A DNA stretch of 64,000 nt from Diphasiastrum complanatum (GCA_029204225.1 CM055095.1:69478110-69542109); one strand, 5' to 3'. Counted from the stretch's first letter, positions 42,400-54,135 are shown. Notes: generated from the letters alone by a model not told the origin. Numbers and translations are program-made.

Positions 42400-43470
42400 A
42401 CATCATAGAAGCATGGTACGTGTGGGAGTTAGTTGATCTACCACTTGGAAAGAAACCCATTGACAACAAATGGGTGTTTAGAACAAAGTTTCATGCAGAT
42501 GGCACGATAGCAAAGCATAAGGCACGCCTAGTAGTGAAGGGCTATGAGCAAAACAAAGGAATTGACTATGAAGAGACATTTGCTCCAGTGGCTAAGTGGA
42601 CTACGCTACGCCTTATCATCGCCTTAGCATCTCATTTTGGGTGGAAGATCCATCAAATGGATGTGAAGTCCACATTTTTGAATGGTAGCTTAGAGGAAGA
42701 GGTTTACATGGTCCAACCACAGGGCTTTATGGCAAAGGGACAAGAACATAAGGTGTGCAAGCTACGCAAAGCACTTTATGGCCTTAAGCAAGCGCCACAC
42801 ATATGGTATGGACGCATTGACCATTACTTTCTTTCTCATGAGTTTGTAAGGACAAATTCAGATCCAAATCTTTATGTTCTTATAAATGGAGATAGCATTG
42901 CCTTGATTGTACTTTATGTTGATGATATTATTATCACGAGCAATGATGAGAATCTCATTCATTCTATCAAAGCCAACTTATGCAAGCAATTTGAGATGAC
43001 AAAATTAGATCTTATGCACTATTGCTTGGGTGTCGAAGTATGGCAAAATGGCAATGATACCAGACTATGTCAAAGCAAATATGTGCGCGAGATATTAGAG
43101 AGATTTTGCATGACAGAGTGCAAACCTTCCATCACTCCTTGCGAAGCTGGTAAGAAGTTGTCTCGTGTTTATGATAGTGCACAGGTTGACGCTACCTTAT
43201 TTGGTCAGCTAGTTGGGAGTTTGATCTATCTTATGACTACACCTCCTGATATTTGCTATGTTGTAAGTCTAATTAGCCAATTCATGTCATCACCCACTAT
43301 GGATCATTGGAAAGCTGCGAAGAGGATCTTGAAATATGTGAAAGGTACACCTAATCTTGGCTTGGTCTACAGAAGACAAAGTACTTTACCTAAGTTGCAA
43401 GGCTATGTTGATGTTGATTGGGCAGGAAATGTAGATGACTGAAAATCAACAATAGGTTAGCGGTTGTTTT
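42400..43470 (+). pseudogene. Copia RT and RNase H start (element L)
   Basis: The 340-residue frame 42420-43442 starts in the RT (WELVDLPLGKKP) and has GIDYEETFAPVAKWTTLRL, QMDVKSTFLNGSLEEEVYM and LYGLKQAP. It also has the catalytic LYVDDIIITSND, GSLIYLMTTPPDICYVV and the RNase H start GYVDVDWAGNVDD. One TGA then breaks it. The rest of RNase H continues at 44895, so LTR/element K2 was inserted inside. Integrase upstream is absent. Confidence 0.88.
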
Positions 43471-43472
43471 TT

Positions 43473-43940
43473 TGTCAGAAATGGTGAACTCTTGCAACTT
43501 TGCCGCAACACGAAAGTCAACGAGCCTTGACTCGAAGGACGAACGATTCGCGAACGACTCGCAAAAATCAAATATGCCTCCAGGACCGCAAAAATTGCAA
43601 AGCGACGCAAAATGAAGAGACATGAAAGAAACGAAAGAAACGAAAGGAAACGAAAAAAACGAAGGGGAACCTTTCACGCTGCTAGCTGACAGCTCAACAA
43701 GCTTGGAGTCTTAAACTTCATGCCCAGCTGAAACAGGTAGCAACGACGGAGAGTAACTGATTAGCTAATTAGCATTAGCTAGTCTAGTAATTCTCTGTTT
43801 AGCTATCTTGTAAACTCCACATAGTGGAGATAAAAACAATCCTTCTGGATCAATAAGTAAGACTGTAAGATACAGAGAGATACAGTGAGACATAGAGAGT
43901 TGAGCAAGAAAAAAAAAAGACTAAAAACGAAAGAGCTGTG
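43473..43940 (+). mobile_element. LTR of element K2
   Basis: Starts TGTCAGAAATGGTGAAC and shares its first part with K1's LTR. It contains a run of GAAACGAAA-type repeats (43625-43665) and the GAGATACAGTGAGACATAGAG block at the 3' end. Inserted into the RNase H of element L. No clear PBS after it. Confidence 0.6.
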
Positions 43941-44894
43941 GTATTCGAGTCTTGTTCGACGACAACACATGTCGCATGATCGAGAAAAATACAAACAAAT
44001 TGTTGACGGAAGAATTTTCAAAATTTTGCCAAAAACAGGGGATAAAACACTAGTTCACCCTGCATACACACCGAAATACAATGGTGTCGCAGAAAGAAGA
44101 AACAGAACGCTAGTCGAAGGAGCCAGATGCATGATGGCACAGGCTCAATTGCCAAGTCAATTCTGGGCTGAGGCAATAGGTGTAGCTGTACACCTGCAGA
44201 ACAGATCAATGACGACATCGCTGGAAGATAAGACGTCGTACGAAATGTGGACAGGTAGAAAGCCTGATCTACCCTACGTACGTGTGTTTGGATGTGCAAC
44301 ATACAAGCACATTCCAAAAGAAAAGAGAAGCAAGCTCGATGACAAATCAGAACAAATGATCATGGTCAACTACTCGAACGGAAGACAAGTGTACAGGCTC
44401 TACAACCAACCACGAAGAAGGTTGTTTTGAGCAGAGATGTGAAGTTCGATGAGTCCACATTCCCTGGACTAAAAAATGAAAGAGGCCATGAGATCTTCAC
44501 ACTGCTGCCAATTCAAGAGGGAGATCGAGGACAAACATCAAATCAGAATACAGAGCCAGAGACTCCAGAGCAGCAGAAAGCTAAAGATCAACCCCACAAA
44601 CAAGAAACGTTTGAGCAACAACAAAACGAACCTAGAAGGTCAACAAGACAAAGAAGACCTCCAAACCGTTACTCTGACAATCTTCAGTGGAGAGAAGACA
44701 CGCAATTCGAGTACTGCAACTTCATTGAAGAGCCAATAACATATCAAGAAGTTGTCCAGAGTCCAGAGGGAGAATTTCGAAAGCAGGCAATGTCAGAGGA
44801 GATCGAGTCAATGAGGGAAAAAGCTTCCACGCAAAAGAAAATTCAAAAGAAACAAAATCGTTCGCGACAACGAAACGAAACCGTTTTGCGACAT
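43941..44894 (+). pseudogene. Copia integrase part (element K2)
   Basis: The frame 43885-44430 reads from LTR sequence into integrase: AYTPKYNGVAERRNRTLVEG (around the catalytic Glu), LPSQFWAEAIGVAVHLQNR, WTGRKPDLPYVRVFGCATY and then a C-terminal block. It shifts to 44427-45071 with SRDVKFDEST, RRSTRQRRPPNRYSD and the pre-RT linker. The N-terminal integrase half is missing. The second frame runs without a stop into the RNase H of element L. LTR-like words at 44830-44885 may be the other end of K2. Confidence 0.7.
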
Positions 44895-45270
44895 TTTTCA
44901 TGGTCTAGCAAAAAGCAAGATACCATTTCTCTTTCTTCTTCAAAAGCTGAATATAAAGTGTTAAGTTCTGCTACTCAGGAAGCTATTTGGCTGCGTAAGT
45001 TGTTGAGTAAGATTGGCATGAAGCAGGTACATCCCACTGTTATTTTTTGTGATAGCCAAAGTGGGATATAGTTGTCTAAGAATCATGTCTTTCACGCAAG
45101 AACAAAGCATATTGAAGTGAAATATCACTTTCTGTGTGAAAAGCTATAATGTGAAGATATAAGTATTACACATTGTTCTACGATGTTACAAGTAACTAAT
45201 ATATTTATGAAAGGAGAAGTTTGAGACTTTTAGAGCTAAACTTGGCTTAGATGTGATTATGTAAAAGGCT
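44895..45270 (+). pseudogene. RNase H remainder of element L
   Basis: WSSKKQDTISLSSSKAEYK, EAIWLRKLLSKIG and FCDSQS lie in an open frame to 45071. Then, after stops, KNHVFHARTKHIEVKYHF. This continues the RNase H begun at 43400 once K2 is taken out. The catalytic SKAEY is kept. Confidence 0.8.
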
Positions 45271-45354
45271 TTTACTGATGATACTATCATGGAGGTATGT
45301 TCCATGAATAGATTAAACTTTAAAATAAAGAGAGACGTTGATCATTGAGGGAGA

Positions 45355-45595
45355 GAGTTAAAATAGCAATGATAGACTTATACAGTGCTTTCTAATTTTG
45401 ACGGTACCACGTGTGCTCAGTTCTAGAATTATCGCGTCGTATTTCTTTTATGAGCCCTTTGAGTACTCTTAAGCAACTTTATCTTTGTACTTGCTCATTA
45501 GTATGAATATATAGTTTGTGAGTGAGCTATTCTGTTGTCTTGTCTTGTTGCACTTGACGTTGTGTTCTGGCGATTGATTCGATCGGGTCTTTAAA
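45355..45595 (+). mobile_element. Probable 3' LTR remnant of element L
   Basis: After the RNase H tail a purine-rich stretch (TTGAGGGAGAGAG) is followed by non-coding sequence to the integrase fragment at 45595. This is where the L LTR should be. No second copy in the window to confirm the ends. Confidence 0.4.
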
Positions 45596-46200
45596 CTGTA
45601 TTCTCAACTATAGCATCGTTTATCGATGGTTGCTTGAAATCATAGTATGTATGGTCTTGAGATATTACATCCCTACAGACAAATACTACATTGGTGGATG
45701 GATCATAAACTTGGTAAGCTTTATGTTCATCAAGATAGCCAATGAATACATTTATTTGTCCTATGATCCAACTTCTTCTTAAGCTGTATAGGAATGTGAA
45801 CAAAACATATATAACCAAAGATTTTTAATGGCTGACACTAGGCTTGTGTCCATGCCAAATTTCATAAGGAGTTTTGATGTTGATGGCTTTGGTGCTGGAT
45901 TTGTTCTGTAAGTAACATGTTGTGGCAGTAGCTTCTGCCCAAAACTTCACAGGTAGGTGCGCTTGATGTAGCATGGATCTGGCTGAGTTGAGAAGAGTTC
46001 GATTCTTCCTTTCTGCAATCCCGTTTTGTTGAGGTGAATAGGAAGTGGTGAATTGTCTTCTAATACCATGTTCAGCCATGTAGTCAGACATCTCATTAGA
46101 GAGGTATTCGCCGCCGCCATCAGTTCGAAGTGCTTTCACTTTTGGAGACATTTGTGTCTCAACCATGGCCTTGAATCTCTTGAAGCATTCAAAGGCTTCC
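45591..46200 (-). pseudogene. Integrase fragment joined to a foreign RT (element P)
   Basis: The minus strand encodes FECFKRFKAMVETQ, LRTDGGGEYLSNEMSDYM, TTSYSPQQNGIAERKNRTLL and LPVKFWAEATATTCYLQNK, then, after a frame change, the integrase C-terminus (HKAYQVYDPSTNVVFVCRDV). It carries the second catalytic Asp and the Glu. It is fused in frame at about 46200 to the RT of element M, so it comes after RT instead of before it. A different copia lineage from M. Confidence 0.8.
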
Positions 46201-47281
46201 AATTTACTTCTAGTGACTTCTATTCCAAGTATAACTTTAAGAAGTCCTAGATCTACCATCTTAAATTCACTAGACAAGGAAACTTTTACATTCTTGATGC
46301 CATCTAGATCATTTCCTATGAGTATAATGTCATCAACATATAAAACTAAGATAATGATCTTTCCATCATTACATTTGTAGTACAATGATGGTTCATAAGA
46401 ACTTACAACAAATCCAATGGAAATAAGATAGGAATGCAACCTAGAGTACCATGCTCTTGGTGCTTGCTTGAGTCCATGAAGACTCTTCTTCAATAGACAC
46501 ACCTTGTCTTCTTCTCCATCTTTGATGAAGCCCTCGGGTTGGCACATGTAGATTTCCTCTTCCAAGAATTCATTCAAGAAAGCATTTGTCACATCAAGTT
46601 GGAAGAGCTCCCATTTGAAAGAAGTTGCAAGACATATGATTAATCCAATGGTCACAAGCTTTGCAACAGGTGCAAAGGTTTCATCATAATCTATGCCTTT
46701 GACTTGCAAAAAACCTTTGCTACAAGTCTAGCTTTGTACTTATGAATGGAGCCATCTTGATTATATTTCAATCTATATATCCATTTACAAGTAAGAGGCT
46801 TCTTTCCATAAGGTAAATCAATAAGTTTCCAAGTTTGATTTTCCATTAATGCATCAAACTCTACTTGCATAGCTTTCCTCCAATATTGAGACTTATTTTC
46901 TTCCTCAAAACTAGTTGGTTCTTCAAGCATAGTAGTCAAGAAAGTATAAGAGTTGAGTAGTTGAGAATCTTTCCTTTGCTCCCCTTTGTCACTATAAGTG
47001 AGGCTTGATGGCTCAATCCTTGTCCTTGTTGATCTTCTTGGCACCCTTGGACTTGGAGTAGGTTCCACTTGGTCTTCATCTTCATGAAGCTCCTCCTCGG
47101 CCATAGCATTATCTTTGACAAGATGAGTGTTGTTGGAAGTCACCTTTCCTTTGGCTTGCAGAGATTCATCAAAAAGTACATCTCTACTAGCAACAACTTT
47201 TTTTTGTAATAGGATCATATATCCTATAAGCTTTCTTACTTTCACTATAACCAACAAAGATGCCTTTGAAAGAAGTGGCAT
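46200..47281 (-). pseudogene. RT of copia element M, 5' part
   Basis: The frame 47281-46691 has the linker RRSTRTRIEPSSLTY and the RT start NQTWKLIDLPYGKKPLTCKW. The frame 46709-46200 continues with GIDYDETFAPVAK, QLDVTNAFLNEFLEEEIYM, LHGLKQAPRAWYSRLH and LYVDDIILIGND. It stops at ILGIEVTRSK, where integrase of another element begins. RNase H is missing. It is very close in sequence to element N (49.9-50.2 kb). Confidence 0.85.
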
Positions 47282-48097
47282 CTTCCTTTTTCCTTGTTTC
47301 TAAAGGAATATGTACATAACAAGTACATCCAAAAACTTTCAAATCACTAAGATTTGGGTTTTTGCCAAGCAATACTTCATAAGGTATAAGTCCTTCAATG
47401 GCAATATTAGTCATTCTATTACAAAGAAAGTTTGCACATAAATAGGAAGAGATGCATCTAATCTCATAGCTTTAGCACACTCACATAGTGTCCTATTCTT
47501 TCTTTCAGCTACTCCGTTTTGTTGTGGAGTATATGTACAAGTAAACTCTCTCTTTATGCCATTAGTTTCACAAAACTCTTTCATCCAATTGGAGATGTAC
47601 TCCCCTCCATCATCACTTCTTAATACTTTCAAGGTAGTATTAAGTTGCTTTTCCACAAGAGTTTTGAACTTTACAAAGGACTCCAAAACTTCACTTTTCT
47701 TAGACAAGAGATAAACCCAAGAGTATCTTGATTTATCATCAATAAAAGTGACATACATAAGAGCTCCACCATTCGATTCATGTGAAAATGAATGAACATC
47801 CGAGTGTATAAGGTCAAGAGGAGAGTTAGATCTTATCAAAGATCTCTTGAAAGGAAGCTTATGAGATTTGGAGAGTCCACAAGCTTCACAAAGCTTGCCA
47901 CACTTGGATATGGTTTTCGGAAGTCCTCTTGCTAGCTCCTTTGTCACCAGGGTCTCCATAGCTTTGTAGTTAGGATGGCCTAACTTTTTGTGCCATAATT
48001 CCACTTGAGTGAGCTCCTCCCTTGCAATGTTCACACTTCCAACCATCACATTAGCATCCGATTTGAATAACCTCTGCTTGAAACCACTAGCAAACAT
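47187..48097 (-). pseudogene. Integrase of copia element M
   Basis: The frame 48097-47411 holds LWHKKLGHPN, the zinc finger CEACGLSKSHK, HSDVHSFSHESNGGALMYVT, LRSDDGGEYISN and YTPQQNGVAERKNRTL. All three catalytic acids are present. A frameshift at about 47430 leads to a second frame (47414-47187) with the C-terminal domain. Almost the same protein as the plus-strand element N at 48949. Confidence 0.88.
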
Positions 48098-48885
48098 TTT
48101 TCATCTTTCAAGATAGAACATGCTCCATGCTTAAAATGTACATCTAATCCACTATCCATAAGTTGTCTTACACTCAACAAGTTCTTTGTAATTGAAGGTA
48201 CATAAAGAACATTTTCTAGATCTACTTTTTTAGATGATCCTAGACATAAAGGAATGGATCCAACACCTACAATCTCACATTCTTGATCACTTGCAGTGAA
48301 GATAAATCTCTTAGAACTATTGTAAGAAAGTAGATTAGAAAAGTAGTCTTTTTGGTGAGTCATGTGAGAGCTTGCCCCACTATCAATCCACCAAGTGTCT
48401 TGATTAGATGTTTGTCGTGAGGATACCATCAAAGATAGATTGCCTTCTTCCTCCTCCTCAAGCACAAGATTGCCTTGATTGTCCTTCTCTTGGGCATTCT
48501 TCTTCTTGTAGCACTCGGATGCAAAATGTCCCTTTTTTCACAAAAGAAACACTTTAGCTTCTTCTTGTCCTTCTTGCTCTTGCCTTTGGAACTTGATGCT
48601 CCATCTTTGTTCTCCATCTCCATGTCTTGAGTCTTCTTGGATGGAAACTTCTTCTTCTTGCCTTCAAAGAAAAGTTAGCTTTTTCATCACCATCATTCAA
48701 AGATAAGGAACTCATCTTACTTTTGATATGAAGCATTCTACTGAGGAGCACACTTTGAAGTTTTTCAATACTAGGAAGTGAATCTTGAATAGCAAAGGTT
48801 TGAACGATTGGAATAATCATTTCCTAATCCATTCAAAATGATTTGAACTAATTCATCATCTTTGATTTTATCATCTATAGAAGTA
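48046..48885 (-). pseudogene. Gag and protease of copia element M, N-truncated
   Basis: On the minus strand 48820-48554 carries the gag end (AIQDSLPSIEKLQ), 48623-48429 a Lys-rich linker and a damaged knuckle (CFFCEKRDILH), and 48465-48046 the protease WWIDSGASSHMT followed by the pre-integrase domain. At least two frame changes. The N-terminal gag is cut off at about 48885. Confidence 0.8.
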
Positions 48886-48933
48886 TCTCTAGAAAACTAG
48901 TTTTTGGCCATTTTAGCCACTAGAACTTGAAAA
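48886..48933. mobile_element. Short LTR scrap at the M/N inversion joint
   Basis: About 45 bp (AGAAAACTAGTTTTTGGCC, then TTTTAGCCACTAGAACTTGA) matching the A-type LTR near 3067-3110 and 52193-52235. It sits exactly between the oppositely oriented elements M and N. Confidence 0.65.
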
Positions 48934-50240
48934 AATGGTGGAGCTCTTATGTATGTCACTTTTATTGATGATAAATCAAGATACTCTTGGGTTTATCTCT
49001 TGTCTAAGAAAAGTGAAGTTTTTGAGTCCTTTGTAAAGTTCAAAACTCTTGTGGAAAAGCAACTTAATACTACCTTGAAAGTATTAAGAAGTGATAATGG
49101 AGGGGAGTACATCTCCAATAGGATGAAAGAGTTTTGTGAAACTAATGGCATAAAGAGAGAGTTTACTTGTACATATACTCCACAACGAAATGGAGTAGCT
49201 GAGAGAAAGAATAGGACACTATGTGAGTGTGCTAAAGCTATGAGATTAGATGCATCTCTTCCTATTTCATTTTGGGGAGAAGCTATATTATGTGCAAACT
49301 TTCTTTGTAATAGAATGACTAATAGTGCCATTAAAGGACTTACACCTTATGAAGTATTGTTTGGCAAAAACCCAAATCTTAGTGATTTGAAAGTTTTTGG
49401 ATGTACTTGTCATGAACATATTTCTTTAGAAACAAGGAAAAAGGAAGATGCCACTTCTTTCAAAGGCATCTTTGTTGGTTATAGTGAAAGTAAGAAAGCT
49501 TATAGGATATATGATCATATTACAAAAAAAATTGTTGCTAGTAGAGATGTACTTTTTGATGAATCTCTCCAAGCCAAAGGAAAGGTGGCTTCTAACAACA
49601 CTCAACTTGTCAAAGATCATGCTATGGCCGAGGAGGAGTTTCATGAAGATGAAGACCAAGTGGAACCTATTCCAAGTCCAAGGGTGCCAAGAAGATCAAC
49701 AAGGACAAAGATTGAGCCATCAAGGCTCACTTATAGTGACAAAGGGGAGCAAAGGAAATATTCTCAACTACTCAACTCTTATACTTTCTTGACTACTATG
49801 CTTGAAGAACCAACTAGTTTTGAGGAAGAAAATAAGTCTCAATAATGGAGGAAAGCTATGCAAGTAGAGTTTGATGCATTAATGAAAAATCAAACTTGGA
49901 AACTTGTTGATTTACCTTATGGAAAGAAGCCTCTTACTTGTAAATGGATATATAGATTGAAATATAATCAAGATGGTTCCATTCATAAGTACAAAGCTAG
50001 ACTTGCAAAAGGTTTTTTGCAAGTCAAAGGCATAGATTATGATGAAACCTTTGCACCTGTTGCAAAGCTTGTGACCGTTAGATTAATCATATGTCTTGCA
50101 ACTTCTTTCAAATGGGAGCTCTTCCAACTCGATGTGAAAAATGCTTTCTTGAATGGATTCTTGGAAGAGGAAATCTACATGTGCCAACCCGAGGGCTTCA
50201 TCAAAGATGGAGAAGAAGACAAGGTGGGTTTTGTTTCAAA
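48934..50240 (+). pseudogene. Integrase and RT start of copia element N
   Basis: The frame 48949-49845 starts inside integrase (MYVTFIDDKSRYSWVY) and includes LRSDNGGEYISN, TPQRNGVAERKNRTL, the C-terminal domain and the RRSTRTKIEPSRLTY linker. One stop follows, then 49858-50247 has the RT start and DVKNAFLNGFLEEEIYM, ending at EDKV where non-coding sequence of element A2 begins. The first catalytic Asp and the zinc finger are missing. RNase H of the same element resumes at 52371. Confidence 0.85.
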
Positions 50241-51525
50241 CACATGAAAATCAAACTTAATCACTTCTTTTGGACTCACTCTTGACCCAATTAATCTCAC
50301 TCTTGAGATTTAGAATGAATTTGATTTGATTTGAAAACAAACTATACCACCAATTTTTCACAAAGCTTAAAAATTTAGACAACTAGAGATTCACAAAGAT
50401 CTCAACCATGCATGAATACTCAAATATGGACTCCTCCTCATTCTAGACATCCAATGGGATCACAAATTGACCCTCACACTCTCACAAAGAAAGTTGAATA
50501 AAACTAATTTGAGTTTCATACATACTATGTCAATTTTTGCTCAACAAATTGAATTCAATCACTCCTATTGGATTCCACCAATTACTCTACTTTTTAAGAC
50601 TTGGAATGAAATTCAAAATCAAAAGATGTGATTTTTCTCACTAAGATATTGTGCTTCAAAGAGCTAATGCCACTTAAAAAGATTTGATCACTTAGGAAGA
50701 GACAAACTCTCCACCAATAACAACACAAAATGAGCATCTAGATCTTGCCCTCTACAAAGGGAAGGAACTATTATAAAAATTGGATCTCTCTCTACACATT
50801 TGCCATAGACACCTTAATGACTCTTTTCAAACCTTACAATCACTCAAACAAATTGAGTAGGGTTGAACAATGTGGCTTCTCTTTTCTAGAACTCTCAATT
50901 GAAGCCAATCTATGTCAAATTCTACAAAAGATTTGCATAGATGCTCTATATGCACTAGAAACTCTCAAAGGTTTCACTTGGAGGACAGATCCAAGGATGT
51001 TTTCTAGCAAATTGATGCTTCTAAACTTGACCCTATCACTCTTGAACAAATCTAGAGTGATGGTACAATGGATTTCAACCTCTCACCTTGCATATCACTC
51101 CTTAATCTATGATTTTTAGCAAAATCTCTCTCAACTTCAACATGCACTCAAAAAATCAGAGATAATCAATTAATGCACCTAATTCAAGCTTCAAATTTAA
51201 TTTCTTGACTGATCTAATCCAAGAACTAATCAAGGGATTAGATTCTCTATAGAAAATGCTTGATTTTGCAACAAAAATCACTCAAATTGAGTATGTGAGT
51301 CAAATTCTGTAAATTTTTGAAATTTCTCAGTCAATACCGGAGCTGTACGGCCTCACACATGTGAAAAGGGTTCCTACAGCCCACAACAAGATCTGGACCA
51401 AAAATTTTGAGGATAGCTATCAAATCCAACTCGCTACACAAAATTTGACTAGTTTCCAAAAAAAACTGCTAATTTTGGCTTTGATTTGGATTAACCCTAT
51501 CAATTTCAACAAAACCTCTTGTACT
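50241..51525 (-). mobile_element. Leader of element A2, truncated
   Basis: No gene. From 50577 it repeats the leader of A1 (1450-2404). The 50241-50576 part has no match there and may be more internal sequence. The left end is the broken junction with element N. Confidence 0.6.
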
Positions 51526-51539
51526 AGGCTCTGATACCA
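51526..51539 (-). other. Primer-binding site of A2
   Basis: The minus strand reads TGGTATCAGAGCCT directly after the LTR. Confidence 0.85.
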
Positions 51540-52370
51540 TGTGCAAAAAGTACAAAAAGGACCAAGAGTGGATTCTAATCTGATCCTCAAGAGGGATTGG
51601 TTGTCAGATTACTTGATCTTTCAATTTACTTGAGATTAAGATCAATTTAGATCAATTCTAGACACAAAATCCTAACAAGAACAATCATTAATTGAAGGTA
51701 GGTGTACTTTTTGGTTTAACACGTGTGAAACACTGTCCGAGTACGGACTCCAACCTGAAAATCAAGTACACATTGATAGAACCTCAAAACAATCAAAATA
51801 AATCTAGACAAATGGAGAGAATCACTCAAAATTGCTTCCAAAACCAGCATTGGTGTCTCACAATGATTATGGCCAAATGTGCCTCTATATATGCAATAAG
51901 TGGGAGCTCGTGGTACTGATCATCCCTCTGATCCCACATGTGTAAAGGTGCTTTGTCATATGATGATTCATCATGCAAAACTGACACTTGGACAAAACCT
52001 TCTATTTTGAGCACTTTTGGTCCATTTTCCTTCTATATTGAGATCTACTTGGAAATCTTCTAGAAGTCAAAATTCTCCTACTTTAGCTTATTCCACACAT
52101 GTGAGCTGTCCTCTACACATGTGATATGACACCTAACCAAAGGATGTGGCTCATGCAATCAATAGATTGATGCCATGTGTCATATGTCTAGAAAACTAGT
52201 TTTTGGCCTTTTTAGCCACTAGAACTTGAATTTAATCATATGTACAATCTATATGATTATGGTACATGACAAGTACACTAGTTTCACACGTGGGAACAGG
52301 CTCCACACATGTGTGTTTATCTATATACAAGATTTTTGGCCTCTACAAGCTTATTTTTGCATTTTTCACA
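51540..52370 (-). mobile_element. 5' LTR of element A2
   Basis: 831 bp, the same length as A1's LTR and closely similar to it. It ends TTTTTCACA where the RNase H of element N resumes. The G-box palindrome near 51717 has one base changed (TTTAACACGTGTGAAA). Confidence 0.85.
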
Positions 52371-52936
52371 AGGAGCACAAAGGGTGTTAAGGTACATCTC
52401 GGCTACAAAAAACTTTGGCATAGTTTATGAAAGGACTAATATTTGTTTGAGAGCATATTCGGACTCAAGTTTTGTAGGTGACAAGATGGATAGAAGATTC
52501 ATAAATGCATTTGCTACATTCTTATGTGGAGGAGCTATATCTTGGCTTTCCATAAAGCAAGATACCATCTCTCTTTCATCAATAGAATCTGAATATAAAG
52601 CTATGACAACAACAACAGGAGGTTATTTGGCTTAAAAGGCTTTTGGAGGAGCTAAATCTGATCAAGGATGAAGACATTCCATGCATATATTGTGATAATC
52701 AAGCAGCTCAACAACTTGCAAACAATCCAATCTTCCATGCTCGAACAAAGCACATCAAGATTGCACATCATTTCGTGAGGGAGAAAGTGCAAGCAAAGGA
52801 GATCAAGCTTATTCATGTTTCATCATCAGATTGCATTGCTGATATACTCACCAAGGCATTGCCTAAAGATCCATTTATAAAAATAAGATTGGCTTTTGGA
52901 GTTATAGATAGATCTATGCTAGATTTACCAAGCTAG
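52371..52936 (+). pseudogene. RNase H of copia element N
   Basis: QRVLRYISATKNFGIVYE, AYSDSSFVGDKMDRRF and SIESEYKAM are followed after a frame change (near 52620) by CDNQAAQQLANNPIFHARTK, AHHFVREKVQAKEIKL and ADILTKALPKD. The catalytic Asp of the DSDFAGD block is changed to Ser-Ser (DSSFVGD keeps the first Asp). It is followed by the stop and the purine tract GAGGAGGAG. Confidence 0.85.
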
Positions 52937-52951
52937 ATTTTTGAGGAGGAG

Positions 52952-53774
52952 TGTGAAAAATGCAAAGATAAGCTTGGTAGAATCCAAAAAGCTTGTATAT
53001 AGGATAGAGACACATGTGTGGAGCCTATTCCCACGTGTGAAACTAGTGTATTTTTCATGTACCATAATCATATATGCTGTACATATGATTTAATTCAAGT
53101 TCTAGTGGCTAAAATGGCCAAAAACTAGTTTTCTAGATATATGACACATGGCACCAATCTAATGATTGCATGAGCCAAATATTTTGAATAGGTGTCACAT
53201 CCCATTTGTAGAGGACAGCTCATATGTGTGGAAGTAGCTGAAGTAGGCGAGTTTTTGCTTCTAGAAGATTTCCATGAAGATCTCATATAGTAGGAAAATA
53301 GACCAAAAATGCCCAAAATGGAAAGTTTTGATCCAAGTGTCAAATTGCATGATGGTGACAAGGCATCCTCACACGTGTGAGATCTGATGCATGATCAGTA
53401 CCTGGAGCTCCAAAAGTGTATATATAGAGAGGCTTATTTGGCCATAATCAATGTGAGACACCAATCTTGGTGTTGGAAGCCATTTTGAGTGATTCTCTTC
53501 ATTTGTCTACATTTGTTTTGATTGTTTTGAGATGCTATCAATGTGTACTTGATTTTCAGGTTGGAGTCCATACTCAGATAGTGTTTCACACGTGTGAAAC
53601 CAGAAAGTACACCTACCTTCAATTAATGATTGTTCTTGTTAGGATTTTGTATCTAGAATTGATCTAGATTGATCTTAATCTCAAGTAGATTGATAGATCA
53701 CGTAATCTAACAACCAATTCCTCTTGAGGATCAGATTAGAATCCACTCTTGGTCCTTTTTGTACTTTTTGCACA
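52952..53774 (+). mobile_element. 3' LTR of element N (family A LTR)
   Basis: 823 bp starting TGTGAAAAATGCA and ending CTTTTTGCACA. It is the reverse complement type of 51540-52370, so an autonomous-type pol (N) and element A share one LTR family. It contains the 18-bp palindrome at 53583-53600. CTAAG at 53775 may be the target duplication, but the other end is not available. Confidence 0.85.
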
Positions 53775-54135
53775 CTAAGAGTAAAGAACTTTCTTCTAAG
53801 ATGTAATCTAGTGGTTACATCATGAGTCTCATAAAGATTTGATAACAAATCTAATGCATCCTTAGAGGTTTTGCATGTGATAACATGGGATATTTGGGAG
53901 TCGGCCAGATTGAGCATGTGATACATGCTAAGGCCTTCTGATCTTTGATCTTCCATGCCTTTTCTTGATCACCATCTTTTGGTTTCAGGTCAGCACCTTC
54001 TACTACATCCCAAAGATCTCTATCTATTAACATGATTCAGAGTTTTAACTTTCAGATGTAGAAGTTAGATCCATTGAACTTGTCAATGACTCTAACCTCA
54101 TTGGATGATAACGAAGAGTTACCAAAATGAGACAT
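53775..54135 (-). pseudogene. Copia gag N-terminus (element I2), cut by element N
   Basis: The minus strand reads MSHFGNSSLSSNEV, then FNGSNF followed by a stop where WKLKL is expected. Then come RDLWDVVEGADLKPKDGDQE, the gag N-terminal domain, and LHLRRKFFTL where the LTR of N cuts in. It lies 54 bases inside the PBS, as expected. Stops are present. Apart from the N-terminal part, the gag of I2 is missing. Confidence 0.75.
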
